From contig NZ_JALDWJ010000001.1 of NCBI RefSeq assembly GCF_022758295.1, positions 620,001-684,000 of the forward strand: a stretch of DNA of 64,000 bases, read 5' to 3'. The position numbers and the translations under genes were made by a program. The DNA is from Lysobacter sp. CFH 32150 (GTDB taxonomy: Bacteria > Pseudomonadota > Gammaproteobacteria > Xanthomonadales > Xanthomonadaceae). The notes under the pieces are model-generated. The model was given only the letters and a program-made list of their open reading frames with translations. It ran no database searches and was not told the DNA's origin. Positions 1-11,305 of this stretch are shown one piece after another; position 1 is the first letter of the stretch; the number at the start of each line of letters is the position of its first letter.

Positions 1-201
1 GGATTCCTCGTCGACTGCGAGTTCCAGCATCGCCGCACGCTGTTTGGCATCGGCGTGGGTCGGACCCTTGTGCGGCGGATCGGCTGCGGGCAACAAATGG
101 ACCTGTGTGGCCAGCGCATCGCGCACGGCGCGTGCGATGGCGAGATGTCCGTTGTGCACCGGGTCGAACGTACCGCCATAGCACACGAAGAGTCTTGGCA
201 T
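1..201 (-). CDS. nadD: Nicotinate-nucleotide adenylyltransferase, N-terminal part (cut by window edge)
   Basis: The first 67 residues are visible; the rest lies outside the window. The enzyme adenylylates nicotinate mononucleotide in NAD synthesis. The N-terminus carries the nucleotidyltransferase signature GGTFDPVHNGHL, with the (H/T)xGH-type motif that binds ATP, followed by PHK at about residue 45. The ATG at 201 fits the usual family start immediately before this motif. The stop of holA lies 5 bp upstream, so this is the distal gene of a leuS-lptE-holA-nadD run, an order common in gammaproteobacteria. CoaD at 51853-52353 shares the fold, but the neighbourhood favours NadD here. Confidence 0.93.
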   Translation of the reverse strand, partial: MPRLFVCYGGTFDPVHNGHLAIARAVRDALATQVHLLPAADPPHKGPTHADAKQRAAMLELAVDEES

Positions 202-206
202 GGCGC

Positions 207-1238
207 TCACGAAGCGAGCAGACGCAGCGCTTTCGGTTCGGCGACCGCGAGCAGTAGACGCTCCAGCGCCAGCCACGCATCGCCGGGTGCGCGGCCCTTG
301 GCAATGCGGTCGACCTTGCCCGCTTCGCTGACGAAACGTTCCCAACGTGGCGCGGCATGGCGTTGCAGGGCGCGGCGGAACACCGCCTGTTTCGATTCCC
401 AGACCCGTTGCGCCTTGAATTCGTTGGCGAGGTTGCCACCGCGCGCCTGTACCCGCGCAAGTGCGGCGGCACGCTGCAACTCCATCACCACCATGCCGAG
501 CAGTGCCGGCACCGCTTCACCCTCGGCGCGCAGGCCGGCGAGCATGCGCGAGACCTGTGCGCCCTGCCCGTTCATCGCCGCATCGACCAGACGGAACACG
601 TCGAAGCGCGCCGCATCGGCTACGAGCGAATCCATGCGCGAGGCGTCGATGGTTTCCCCATCGCAGAGCAGGACGAGTTTGTCGACCTCCTGCGCCGCGG
701 CGAGCAGGTTGCCCTCGATCCGATCGGCAAGACGCTGCACCGCCTCGCGTTCGGCGCGCAACCCCTTACTGTGCAAACGTCGCTCGATCCAGTCCGGCAA
801 ATCGTGCGGCTTGATCGCCCATGCAATCACGACATGGCCGACGCGCGCGACCGCGTCGCTCCATTTGCCAGCGTGTTGCTTGCTCCACTCGCCGCCAGTG
901 ATCAACAGGGTGACGTCAGGTGGTGGATCGGCGCAGAAACCGACGATGGCTTCGCTGCCGTCCTTGCCCGGCTTGGCTGTAGGCAGGCGCAGTTCGACCA
1001 ATCGACGGCTGGCGAACAAGCTCGGTGCGCGGAACGTGGCTTCTAGCGTGTCCCAGTCGAAATCGCGGCTGTCCGCGTCAAATACCTCGCGCTCCGCAAT
1101 GCCCTGCGCACGTGCCGCGGCACGCACTGCATCGGCGGCCTCAAGCACCAGCAGCGGCTCGGGACCTGCAATCAGGTAAACAGACCGCAGCGGCTCGCCC
1201 GCGAGCTGCGTGGCCAGCCGTGCAGGGGTGAGTTCCAT
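207..1238 (-). CDS. holA: DNA polymerase III subunit delta
   Basis: The 343-residue length equals that of the E. coli delta subunit, the clamp-loader component that opens the beta sliding clamp. The N-terminus reads VYLIAGPEPLL, the degenerate P-loop region typical of HolA, which does not hydrolyse ATP. The C-terminal half is helical and carries a collar-type region. It starts 1 bp after the lptE stop codon and ends 5 bp before nadD, which implies co-transcription and probably translational coupling. Assignment rests on length, the N-terminal motif and the conserved lptE-holA-nadD order. Confidence 0.93.
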   Translation of the reverse strand: MELTPARLATQLAGEPLRSVYLIAGPEPLLVLEAADAVRAAARAQGIAEREVFDADSRDFDWDTLEATFRAPSLFASRRLVELRLPTAKPGKDGSEAIVGFCADPPPDVTLLITGGEWSKQHAGKWSDAVARVGHVVIAWAIKPHDLPDWIERRLHSKGLRAEREAVQRLADRIEGNLLAAAQEVDKLVLLCDGETIDASRMDSLVADAARFDVFRLVDAAMNGQGAQVSRMLAGLRAEGEAVPALLGMVVMELQRAAALARVQARGGNLANEFKAQRVWESKQAVFRRALQRHAAPRWERFVSEAGKVDRIAKGRAPGDAWLALERLLLAVAEPKALRLLAS

Positions 1239-1239
1239 T

Positions 1240-1752
1240 TCAGGGTGCGGGGGTCGCCGACACGCGCGAGGCGGCGTCGATGCGACGCAGGATCGCCGCG
1301 CTCATTTCGCGCCGCAACTCGCGCGTGAGGATTTCGCGTTCGCTTTCGGAGCCGGTCAGGTCAGTCGGCGAGGCGACGTAATCGCGCGCGAGTTCCACCG
1401 CCTGTCTCGGCATCACAAACGAGCCATCGGCCCTGCGCAGCGCGAAGATCACCGCGTAGCGCAGGCTGAATTCCTGGGCGCGACCGAACTCGTCGATGCT
1501 GATCGCCGTATTGCCCCAGCGCTCCGACTGCACTTCCAGCGTTGCGGTGTTCGCGGCGTTGGCATCGCTGGCTGGTGTGGCACCAGCACGTCCGAGCGCC
1601 TCCGCCAGCGATTCCGCCAGCGGGCTGTAGGGATCGTTCGATACCACCCGCACCGGGCCGAGCTCGGCCGGCAAGGCCAGCGCGTTACGCAGGTGGAAAC
1701 CACAGGCCGAGAGGGTCAAGGCCAGCAATGCTGCAACCAGGATTCGGATCAT
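1240..1752 (-). CDS. lptE: LPS-assembly lipoprotein LptE
   Basis: A short outer-membrane lipoprotein that plugs the LptD barrel and helps insert lipopolysaccharide. I chose the ATG at 1752 because it gives a classical lipoprotein signal: MIRIL, a hydrophobic stretch, then the lipobox LSAC followed by GFHLR, a hallmark of LptE. The length is about 170 residues. An in-frame ATG at 1797 would add 15 residues (MTQISTIQTSVIQTG) encoded by a small near-repeat of 'ggtttgaat'; this extension would spoil the signal peptide and is less likely. It lies between leuS and holA. Confidence 0.9.
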   Translation of the reverse strand: MIRILVAALLALTLSACGFHLRNALALPAELGPVRVVSNDPYSPLAESLAEALGRAGATPASDANAANTATLEVQSERWGNTAISIDEFGRAQEFSLRYAVIFALRRADGSFVMPRQAVELARDYVASPTDLTGSESEREILTRELRREMSAAILRRIDAASRVSATPAP

Positions 1753-1834
1753 GCCGGTTTGAATCACGCTGGTTTGAATCGTGCTGATCTGGGTCATGCG
1801 GCCAGTCTGGACGAGGTCGCGGCGCGCGGCAAGG

Positions 1835-4633
<2,799 letters not shown>

Positions 4634-4669
4634 TTACCAAATCAGGCCTCGAGCACTTTCTCCAATACG

Positions 4670-4936
4670 AGGGCCTGCTAACACATATGGAGCAGGTCGC
4701 GCCGGGCCTGAGGGCGTGCGAGGCAAGGAAGAGCGAAGGCGCGTGTGTCGATACGCAACTGAGCGATGACGCGGCATCGCGCGTCCTCAGGCCCGGCCCT
4801 CCGGGTTGCTCCTCAGTGGCTGCCAGCCGGCGCCGCGCGCCTTGACCTTGCAGCAAGCAAGGCGCTGCGGCACGCAACACCACCTGGCAGCCACTGAGGA
4901 GCAACGCGACCTGTTCCATATGTGTTAACAGGCCCT
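4670..4936. repeat. Nested inverted-repeat (MITE-like) element
   Basis: The two ends form an inverted repeat: 4671-4700 matches the reverse complement of 4906-4935 at 28 of 30 positions, and one more complementary base pair can be added on each side. Inside are two further hairpins. One pairs 4701-4720 with 4781-4800 (about 18 of 20). The other pairs 4805-4826 with 4884-4905 (22 of 22), with a shorter stem (gcgccttg/caaggcgc) nested in it. The whole folds as a branched cruciform. There is no open frame of its own. TACG occurs on both flanks (4666-4669 and 4936-4939), but the second copy overlaps the end, so a target duplication is uncertain. The right end overlaps the stop codon of the next gene. 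Confidence 0.85.
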
Positions 4937-5606
4937 ACGCCATCCAGAAAAACACCGCCGCCATGCGTTTTTGCTCCAGCGTGTCGCCCCAGTAACCGGT
5001 CGCGCTATGGATCAGGTTGGCGCGGTAGAGCAGCAGGCGGTTGTAGCGGTGCGCAACGCGGACATCCTCCACGAAGGCATCAGGCGCGACGAAGCGGGTA
5101 CCGAGCGCCTCGACCAGGTTGTTGTGCGGTGGCATGACCATGTTGCCGCCACGTTGGCCGCCGGGCAGGCGTTGGCGATAGAAGCTGGTGCCGCAGCCGT
5201 CGGGAACGGCTGGGTTGAGATACAGCACCGCGGCATAGCGGCACAGCAAACGCGAGTCGGTGTGCGGCCGCGGCTCGCATTCGTCGATGCCGACCACCTG
5301 CACGCAGTTGTGGTTCAGGTGTGCGCCATCCTGAGCAGTCCCGACCCACAGCCGCTTCGCGCCGGTCGCCTGCATCGCCCAGGCCTCGATGCGCGCAAGT
5401 TCGGACGCATCCAGCGCCGGCATCGCACGCAGTCCCGGCCAGCTCTCCGGCTTGTAGGGATAGCCCTCGATCCAGTCGGTCTTGGCCAGGCAGCGTGCCC
5501 GCAGCGCATCGGCGTCGAGCAAGGCGTCATCCAGCAACCAGTAATCGCGCCCGAGCGTGGGTTTGCGATACGGCAGGATGGGTAATCGCTGTGGCTGCGG
5601 TTTCAT
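4935..5606 (-). CDS. DUF6445-like 2OG-Fe(II) oxygenase-fold protein
   Basis: A 223-residue protein with the likely iron triad of a 2-oxoglutarate/Fe(II) oxygenase: His115 and Asp117 in RPHTDSR, and His200 in ANLIHSATGYWG. These are followed by KRMAAVFFW, where Lys/Arg could bind 2-oxoglutarate. The arrangement resembles the uncharacterised DUF6445 family; the substrate is unknown. The stop codon (TAG) is formed partly by the terminal bases of the repeat element at 4670-4936, so the original C-terminus may have been altered by that insertion. It stands alone on the minus strand, divergent from the ABC exporter. Confidence 0.7.
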   Translation of the reverse strand: MKPQPQRLPILPYRKPTLGRDYWLLDDALLDADALRARCLAKTDWIEGYPYKPESWPGLRAMPALDASELARIEAWAMQATGAKRLWVGTAQDGAHLNHNCVQVVGIDECEPRPHTDSRLLCRYAAVLYLNPAVPDGCGTSFYRQRLPGGQRGGNMVMPPHNNLVEALGTRFVAPDAFVEDVRVAHRYNRLLLYRANLIHSATGYWGDTLEQKRMAAVFFWMA

Positions 5607-5755
5607 GCGCGAAGCCTACCGCAGCATGAACTGGTCATGCCGTGACCGCAGCGTCGCATCGGCATCGACGATGACGAAAGATGGGGCGACCTTCGCCACA
5701 TCCTGCTGCGAGCAGCAACGCTTAGCCTGCTTGCATCCTCCCGAATATCGTTTCC

Positions 5756-6673
5756 ATGATGCTTGCTATCCATACCCAAGGCCTCACCCGCCAATTCCCC
5801 GGCAATCATGGCGTTCGCGATCTCGATCTCACCGTGCCAGCGGGAGCGATCTACGGCTTCCTGGGCCCGAACGGCGCCGGCAAGACCACTACCATCCGCC
5901 TGCTGCTTGGCCTGTTGCGGCCGGAGCGCGGCACGATCCACCTGCATGGCGAGGAACTGGCACGCGATCGTCGCCAGGCCTTGGCCCGGGTCGGCGCACT
6001 GGTCGAATCGCCCGCGCTGTATCCGCACCTCAGCGGTCGCCAAAACCTCGAAGTGACGCGTCGCCTGCTCGCCGTCCCGAAATGGCGTATCGACGATGTG
6101 CTTGCGATTACCACCATGGTCGATGCCGCCGACCGGCGTGTGCGTGACTACTCGCTCGGCATGCGCCAACGGCTTGCGATCGCACTCGCCCTGCTCGGCC
6201 AGCCGAAGTTGCTGATCCTCGATGAGCCCGGGAACGGCCTGGATCCCGCCGGCATCCTCGACATGCGCGGCCTGCTGCGCCGTCTTGCCAAGGAACACAG
6301 CATCAGCGTGTTCGTCTCCAGTCACCAGTTGAGCGAAGTCGAGCACGTCGCCAGCCACGTCGGCGTGCTGCATGACGGCCGCCTCCGCTTCCAGGGGACG
6401 ATCGACGAACTGCGCGCGCGCTTCCTGCCCCGGGTACAACTGCGTTGCGACGATCCATCGCGCGCCGCCGCACTGCTTTCCGAAGCCGGCGAGGATGCGC
6501 ACCAGATCGATGCCGAAACATTGGTCGTGCAACGGCGTGGCCGCGCCGAAGCCGAACTCAACCGCCTGCTGGTCGAATCCGGCGTCGCGGTTTCACACCT
6601 GGTGCGCGAGCAACCATCGCTCGAAGCGCTGTTCTTCGATGTTACCCGCGGCGAGCGGGAGGCCATCGCATGA
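5756..6673 (+). CDS. ABC transporter ATP-binding protein (ABC-2 type exporter)
   Basis: The nucleotide-binding subunit of an exporter, about 305 residues. Walker A is GPNGAGKTTT (near residue 38), the ABC signature is YSLGMRQRLAIA, Walker B is LLILDEPGNGLDP, and the switch His is in SSHQLSE. The C-terminal 80 residues form the extra domain seen in drug/lantibiotic/gliding-type exporters. Two adjacent ATG codons (5756, 5759) are possible starts. The stop overlaps the start of the permease gene (ATGA), so the two are translationally coupled. The cargo cannot be predicted from the sequence. Confidence 0.93.
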   Translation: MMLAIHTQGLTRQFPGNHGVRDLDLTVPAGAIYGFLGPNGAGKTTTIRLLLGLLRPERGTIHLHGEELARDRRQALARVGALVESPALYPHLSGRQNLEVTRRLLAVPKWRIDDVLAITTMVDAADRRVRDYSLGMRQRLAIALALLGQPKLLILDEPGNGLDPAGILDMRGLLRRLAKEHSISVFVSSHQLSEVEHVASHVGVLHDGRLRFQGTIDELRARFLPRVQLRCDDPSRAAALLSEAGEDAHQIDAETLVVQRRGRAEAELNRLLVESGVAVSHLVREQPSLEALFFDVTRGEREAIA

Positions 6674-7431
6674 ATGTCCTGTTGCGTGCGCTCTCGGCCG
6701 AGTCGCTGAAACTCCGTGGCACGCTCGCGCTGTGGATGTGCCTGGTCACACCGCTGACGGTCGTGGTGCTGTACGTGCTGCAGTTGACCTTCACCGACTA
6801 CGGCAAGCGCCCACCGTTGCCTCCGGCCGAGGCCTGGATGATGTTCGCGCAGAGCGTGCTGGCGCTGTGGACGCTGTTGATGCTGCCACTGTTCGTGACG
6901 CTGGAATCGGCCTTGGTGGCCGGGCTCGAACACGGTAACCAGCAATGGAAGCACTTGATGGCACTGCCAGTGCCACGCAGCGTGCATTACCTGGCCAAAC
7001 TGGTCGCCGTGATCGCGATGGTGGCGCTGGCGATGGGCTTGCTGTGCCTGCTGATCCCGCTGGGTGGTTGGGTACTGGGCCACTTGCAGCCGCGATTCGG
7101 CATTGGTGGCGCGCCGCCCTGGTCGTTCCTGTTACCGCGCATCGCGATGATCTTCGCCACCGCGCTGCTCATGATCGCGCTGCAGACCTGGGTGGCGATT
7201 CGCTGGCACAGCTTCACCATTGCGGTGGCCACCGGAATGACGGCGACCGTGATGGGATTCCTGATCGGCCAATCGGCACGCTTCGGTCCGTACTATCCAT
7301 GGACGATGCCGGTGCAGGTGCTCGCCCGCGAAGGCCAACACGTGGACTTCGTGCTGGTGGCTGGCACCTGCGGTTGCCTCGTCGTGACCGCATTTGCACT
7401 GTGGGACTTCCTGCGTCGCGAAACCGTCTGA
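6670..7431 (+). CDS. ABC-2 type transporter permease
   Basis: A 253-residue integral membrane protein with about six hydrophobic segments, the partner of the preceding ATPase. The ATG at 6670 overlaps the ATPase stop by 4 bp. The short N-terminal amphipathic stretch ([18 protein letters not shown]) is typical of permeases in lantibiotic-immunity-like exporters. A long upstream open frame from 6445 is rejected because it would run through the ATPase gene. Together the two genes form a minimal exporter. Confidence 0.88.
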   Translation: MNVLLRALSAESLKLRGTLALWMCLVTPLTVVVLYVLQLTFTDYGKRPPLPPAEAWMMFAQSVLALWTLLMLPLFVTLESALVAGLEHGNQQWKHLMALPVPRSVHYLAKLVAVIAMVALAMGLLCLLIPLGGWVLGHLQPRFGIGGAPPWSFLLPRIAMIFATALLMIALQTWVAIRWHSFTIAVATGMTATVMGFLIGQSARFGPYYPWTMPVQVLAREGQHVDFVLVAGTCGCLVVTAFALWDFLRRETV

Positions 7432-7528
7432 GCGGCGGCGACCGCGGTCCTGCGCCGCGGTCGCAAAGCAATGGCAACACGCGTCCCGGCCCACCGTTAT
7501 GATCGGGCGTCCTCGCCGGAGCCCGCCA

Positions 7529-8814
<1,286 letters not shown>

Positions 8815-8818
<4 letters not shown>

Positions 8819-9081
8819 GCATGCCCCTGAACGGTTTGGAATGGACGGGCTACGTTGCCGCCGCGCTGACCACGCTGGCGTTCGTGCCGCAGGCGGTGAA
8901 GACCATCCGGACCAAGGACACGCGCAGCATCTCCCTAGGGATGTATGTGGTGTTCACCATCGGGATTGGCTTTTGGTTGATCTATGGCATCAGCCTGGGC
9001 TCGATGCCGATGATCCTGTCGAACATCGTCACGTTCGGGTTGTCGGCAACGATCCTGGGGCTGAAATTGCGGTACGGGTGA
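8815..9081 (+). CDS. SemiSWEET family (PQ-loop) transporter
   Basis: An 88-residue membrane protein with three predicted helices, the size of bacterial SemiSWEET sugar transporters, which work as dimers. The PQ-loop signature is seen in [20 protein letters not shown], followed by MYVVF and a typical third helix. The start overlaps the stop of the amidohydrolase gene (ATGA), suggesting coupled translation. The 3' end overlaps the convergent DUF998 gene by 53 bp. The family usually carries sugars; the pairing with an amidohydrolase leaves the real substrate open. Confidence 0.88.
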
Positions 9082-9649
9082 TGCCTGCCACGGCGAACCA
9101 TGCGAACCATGCGCCGAATGCGATCCGCTGCACCGTCCCGGGTGCCAACGCGTCCGGGGCAAACAGGCCGAAACCAAGCACTATCGCCGCAGCGACAACA
9201 CTGACCAGCGCAAGACTGCGCAACCCGTAGGCGAGCACAAACGCGCCGGGCACGAATGCGATCCACCACAGCATCCACGCGGTCGCATGCAGACGGGCGC
9301 CAGGCGCATAGAGGTCCGACGGATCCAACGGCAACAAGCCTTGAGCGGCGAAGGCCAGCGCCGACAACACGATCAACTGCGCCCCGATGCGCGCACTCCA
9401 TCCCGCAGCAGCGGGCATGCGGCGTCGCAGTTGCAATCCGGCCAGCACCGCCAGCAGGCCGGGTAGCAGGAAGCCGAGCAGATTGAACGCCTGCGCATGC
9501 GGCACGCCGATTGCACCCAGCAACGAGACCGGATGCCGGGCATGCGAATAACCGCTGAGCGAGGCGCCGAAGCCGACAACGGCGAGCGCGAACGACAACG
9601 CCGCCAACGAGCCGAAATAAGGCGTGAAACGGGCGTATAGGGACTTCAT
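9029..9649 (-). CDS. DUF998 membrane protein
   Basis: A 206-residue integral membrane protein with about six hydrophobic segments. The N-terminal part, with HPVSLLGAIGVPHAQAFNLLG, matches the pattern of DUF998 proteins, whose function is unknown. The ATG at 9649 is chosen; the longer open frame extending to 10510 is antisense to the thioredoxin gene. Its 3' end overlaps the SemiSWEET gene by 53 bp in convergent orientation, so one of the two 3' ends may have been extended by stop-codon loss. Confidence 0.8.
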   Translation of the reverse strand: MKSLYARFTPYFGSLAALSFALAVVGFGASLSGYSHARHPVSLLGAIGVPHAQAFNLLGFLLPGLLAVLAGLQLRRRMPAAAGWSARIGAQLIVLSALAFAAQGLLPLDPSDLYAPGARLHATAWMLWWIAFVPGAFVLAYGLRSLALVSVVAAAIVLGFGLFAPDALAPGTVQRIAFGAWFAWFAVAGITRTAISAPGSLPTTRT

Positions 9650-9728
9650 CGCGCCAATGCTAGCGTGCAGCCTTGCCTGGCGGGCCGCACGCCCCCACTT
9701 GCTGCAGAATCGCACACAGGGCCGCGCA

Positions 9729-10598
9729 ATGACCGACACGACCAAGCTCCACGTCTTCGACGCCACCACCGACCGCTTCGAGGTCGAGGTCCTGCAGAAA
9801 TCGCTGGAAACGCCGGTCCTGGTCGATTTCTGGGCCGAATGGTGCGGACCGTGCAAGACGCTGGGGCCGATCCTCGAGAAGCTGGCGGACGAGTACAACG
9901 GCGCCTTCCTGCTGGCCAAGGTCGATGTCGACAAGGAACAGCAGCTGGCCGCGGCGTTCCAGGTGCGCTCGATCCCGACCGTGTTCCTGGTCAAGGGCGG
10001 ACAACTGGTCGACGGCTTCCCCGGCGCGCTGCCGGAAGGCCAGCTGCGCGAATTCCTGAAGCACCATGGCGTCGAACCTGCAGAGCCCGTGGAAGAAGCG
10101 GCTCCGGCCGAGGCTGCGCCCGTCGATCCGCATGTCGAAGTGATGCGCCTGCGCGCCGAATCGGGCGCCGCGCCCGAGAAGGACGAACTCAAGCTCGACC
10201 TTGCGCTCGCCCTGCTGCAGACCGGTGCCACGCAGGAAGCCGAACACCTCCTCGATGCCCTGCCCGCCAACCTCGCCCACGACGACCGGGCGATCCGTGC
10301 GCGCGCCCGCCTGGGCTTCGCCGCCGTGCTCAAGGACGCGCCGCCGCCGCAGGTACTGGAAGCGGCCATCGCGACCAACCCGGATGACCTGCGCGCGCGC
10401 CACCTGCTCGGCGTGCACCGCATCGTTTCCGGCGACGCCGAATCCGGGCTCGAGCAGTTCATCGAGATGCTGCGCCGCAATCGTGGTTTCGAGGACGGGC
10501 TGCCGCGCAAAGTGCTGATCGACGCTTTCCGGGTGATCGAGGACGAAGACCTCGTCGGTCGTTACCGCCGCAAGATGTCCTCGCTGCTACTGGTTTAA
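9729..10598 (+). CDS. ybbN: YbbN/CnoX-type thioredoxin with TPR domain
   Basis: A 289-residue protein: a thioredoxin domain (residues about 1-115) with the motif FWAEWCGPCKTLGP, then a linker rich in Glu/Ala/Pro and a helical C-terminal region resembling TPR repeats. The family member in E. coli (YbbN/CnoX) is a chaperone-redox protein that protects proteins under oxidative stress. Here both active-site cysteines (CGPC) are present, unlike E. coli YbbN, so disulfide chemistry is possible. The start is the ATG at 9729; the upstream extension to 9624 overlaps the divergent DUF998 start region. Confidence 0.88.
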   Translation: MTDTTKLHVFDATTDRFEVEVLQKSLETPVLVDFWAEWCGPCKTLGPILEKLADEYNGAFLLAKVDVDKEQQLAAAFQVRSIPTVFLVKGGQLVDGFPGALPEGQLREFLKHHGVEPAEPVEEAAPAEAAPVDPHVEVMRLRAESGAAPEKDELKLDLALALLQTGATQEAEHLLDALPANLAHDDRAIRARARLGFAAVLKDAPPPQVLEAAIATNPDDLRARHLLGVHRIVSGDAESGLEQFIEMLRRNRGFEDGLPRKVLIDAFRVIEDEDLVGRYRRKMSSLLLV

Positions 10599-10624
10599 CT
10601 GCCCAGGGAATTGCGGGTGCGCGG

Positions 10625-10681
10625 TGTGGGAGCAACGTAAGTCGCGACGGCCATTTTGGGGTGCGACTCACGCCGCCCCTA
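10625..10681. repeat. Degenerate TAGGAGCGGC-class palindromic repeat
   Basis: An imperfect inverted repeat, left arm gtgggagcaacgtaagtcgc and right arm roughly gcgactcacgccgcccct. It belongs with the better conserved copies at 20598-20651 and 38943-39009. It sits between ybbN and the DUF4442 gene and may form an RNA hairpin after ybbN. Confidence 0.55.
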
Positions 10682-10738
10682 TCAACAGTACGCACGCGTA
10701 TGGCACCCTAGGCGCCACTTCGACCACTTGGGAGCGGC

Positions 10739-11188
10739 ATGAAATTCAGCACGTTGCGGTGGATCTGGAACTTCTGGCCGCCTTACCTCTTCACCGGTAT
10801 CCGCGTCCTCGACATCTCCGACGACGGCCTCCATGCCCGCGTTCGCCTGCGCCTGCGCCCATGGAACCGCAACTTCTTCGGCACCCACTTCGGGGGCAGT
10901 CTGTTGGCGATGGTCAATCCGTTCTGGCCGCTGCTGGTTTTCAACAAGCTCGGCCCGGGTTACATCGTCTGGGATACGAAGAACGAGATCGAATTCGTGA
11001 AGGCCATGCGCGAAGAGGTGTTCGCCGAGTTCCGCCTCGACCCGGCTGCCGTCGACGACATACGATCCGCCGCCGCGAACGGGGACAAGGTGCTGCGCTG
11101 GTTCCCATTCGAGATCGCGAACGCCGGCGGCGAGGTCGCCGCGAAGGGCCGCATCGAGGTGTACGTGCGCCGTAAACGCGGGCGCTGA
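10739..11188 (+). CDS. DUF4442 (hotdog-fold thioesterase-like) protein
   Basis: A 149-residue protein resembling DUF4442 proteins of the hotdog superfamily, related to acyl-CoA thioesterases. The stretch NFFGTHFGGSLLAMVNPFW is the region that in hotdog enzymes contributes the central helix and active site. The start at 10739 follows 'gggagcgg', a reasonable ribosome site. It is a single-gene unit between ybbN and the kinase. Substrate unknown; the fold assignment is by pattern recognition only. Confidence 0.78.
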   Translation: MKFSTLRWIWNFWPPYLFTGIRVLDISDDGLHARVRLRLRPWNRNFFGTHFGGSLLAMVNPFWPLLVFNKLGPGYIVWDTKNEIEFVKAMREEVFAEFRLDPAAVDDIRSAAANGDKVLRWFPFEIANAGGEVAAKGRIEVYVRRKRGR

Positions 11189-11305
11189 CCTTGCTCCACC
11201 ATACGTACCTCGCGTACGCACGGTGGCAATCGGATGAACTGCGACCACTGCACGCTTCGCCTGTGAACGGCGACAGCGTATCCTGCGCCCACGGAACAGG
11301 GGCCC

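Noticed and set aside
9650..10510. N-terminal extension of the DUF998 frame, antisense to ybbN
   Set aside because: The extension is Ser/Arg-rich with no family resemblance, while ybbN on the other strand has the CGPC motif.
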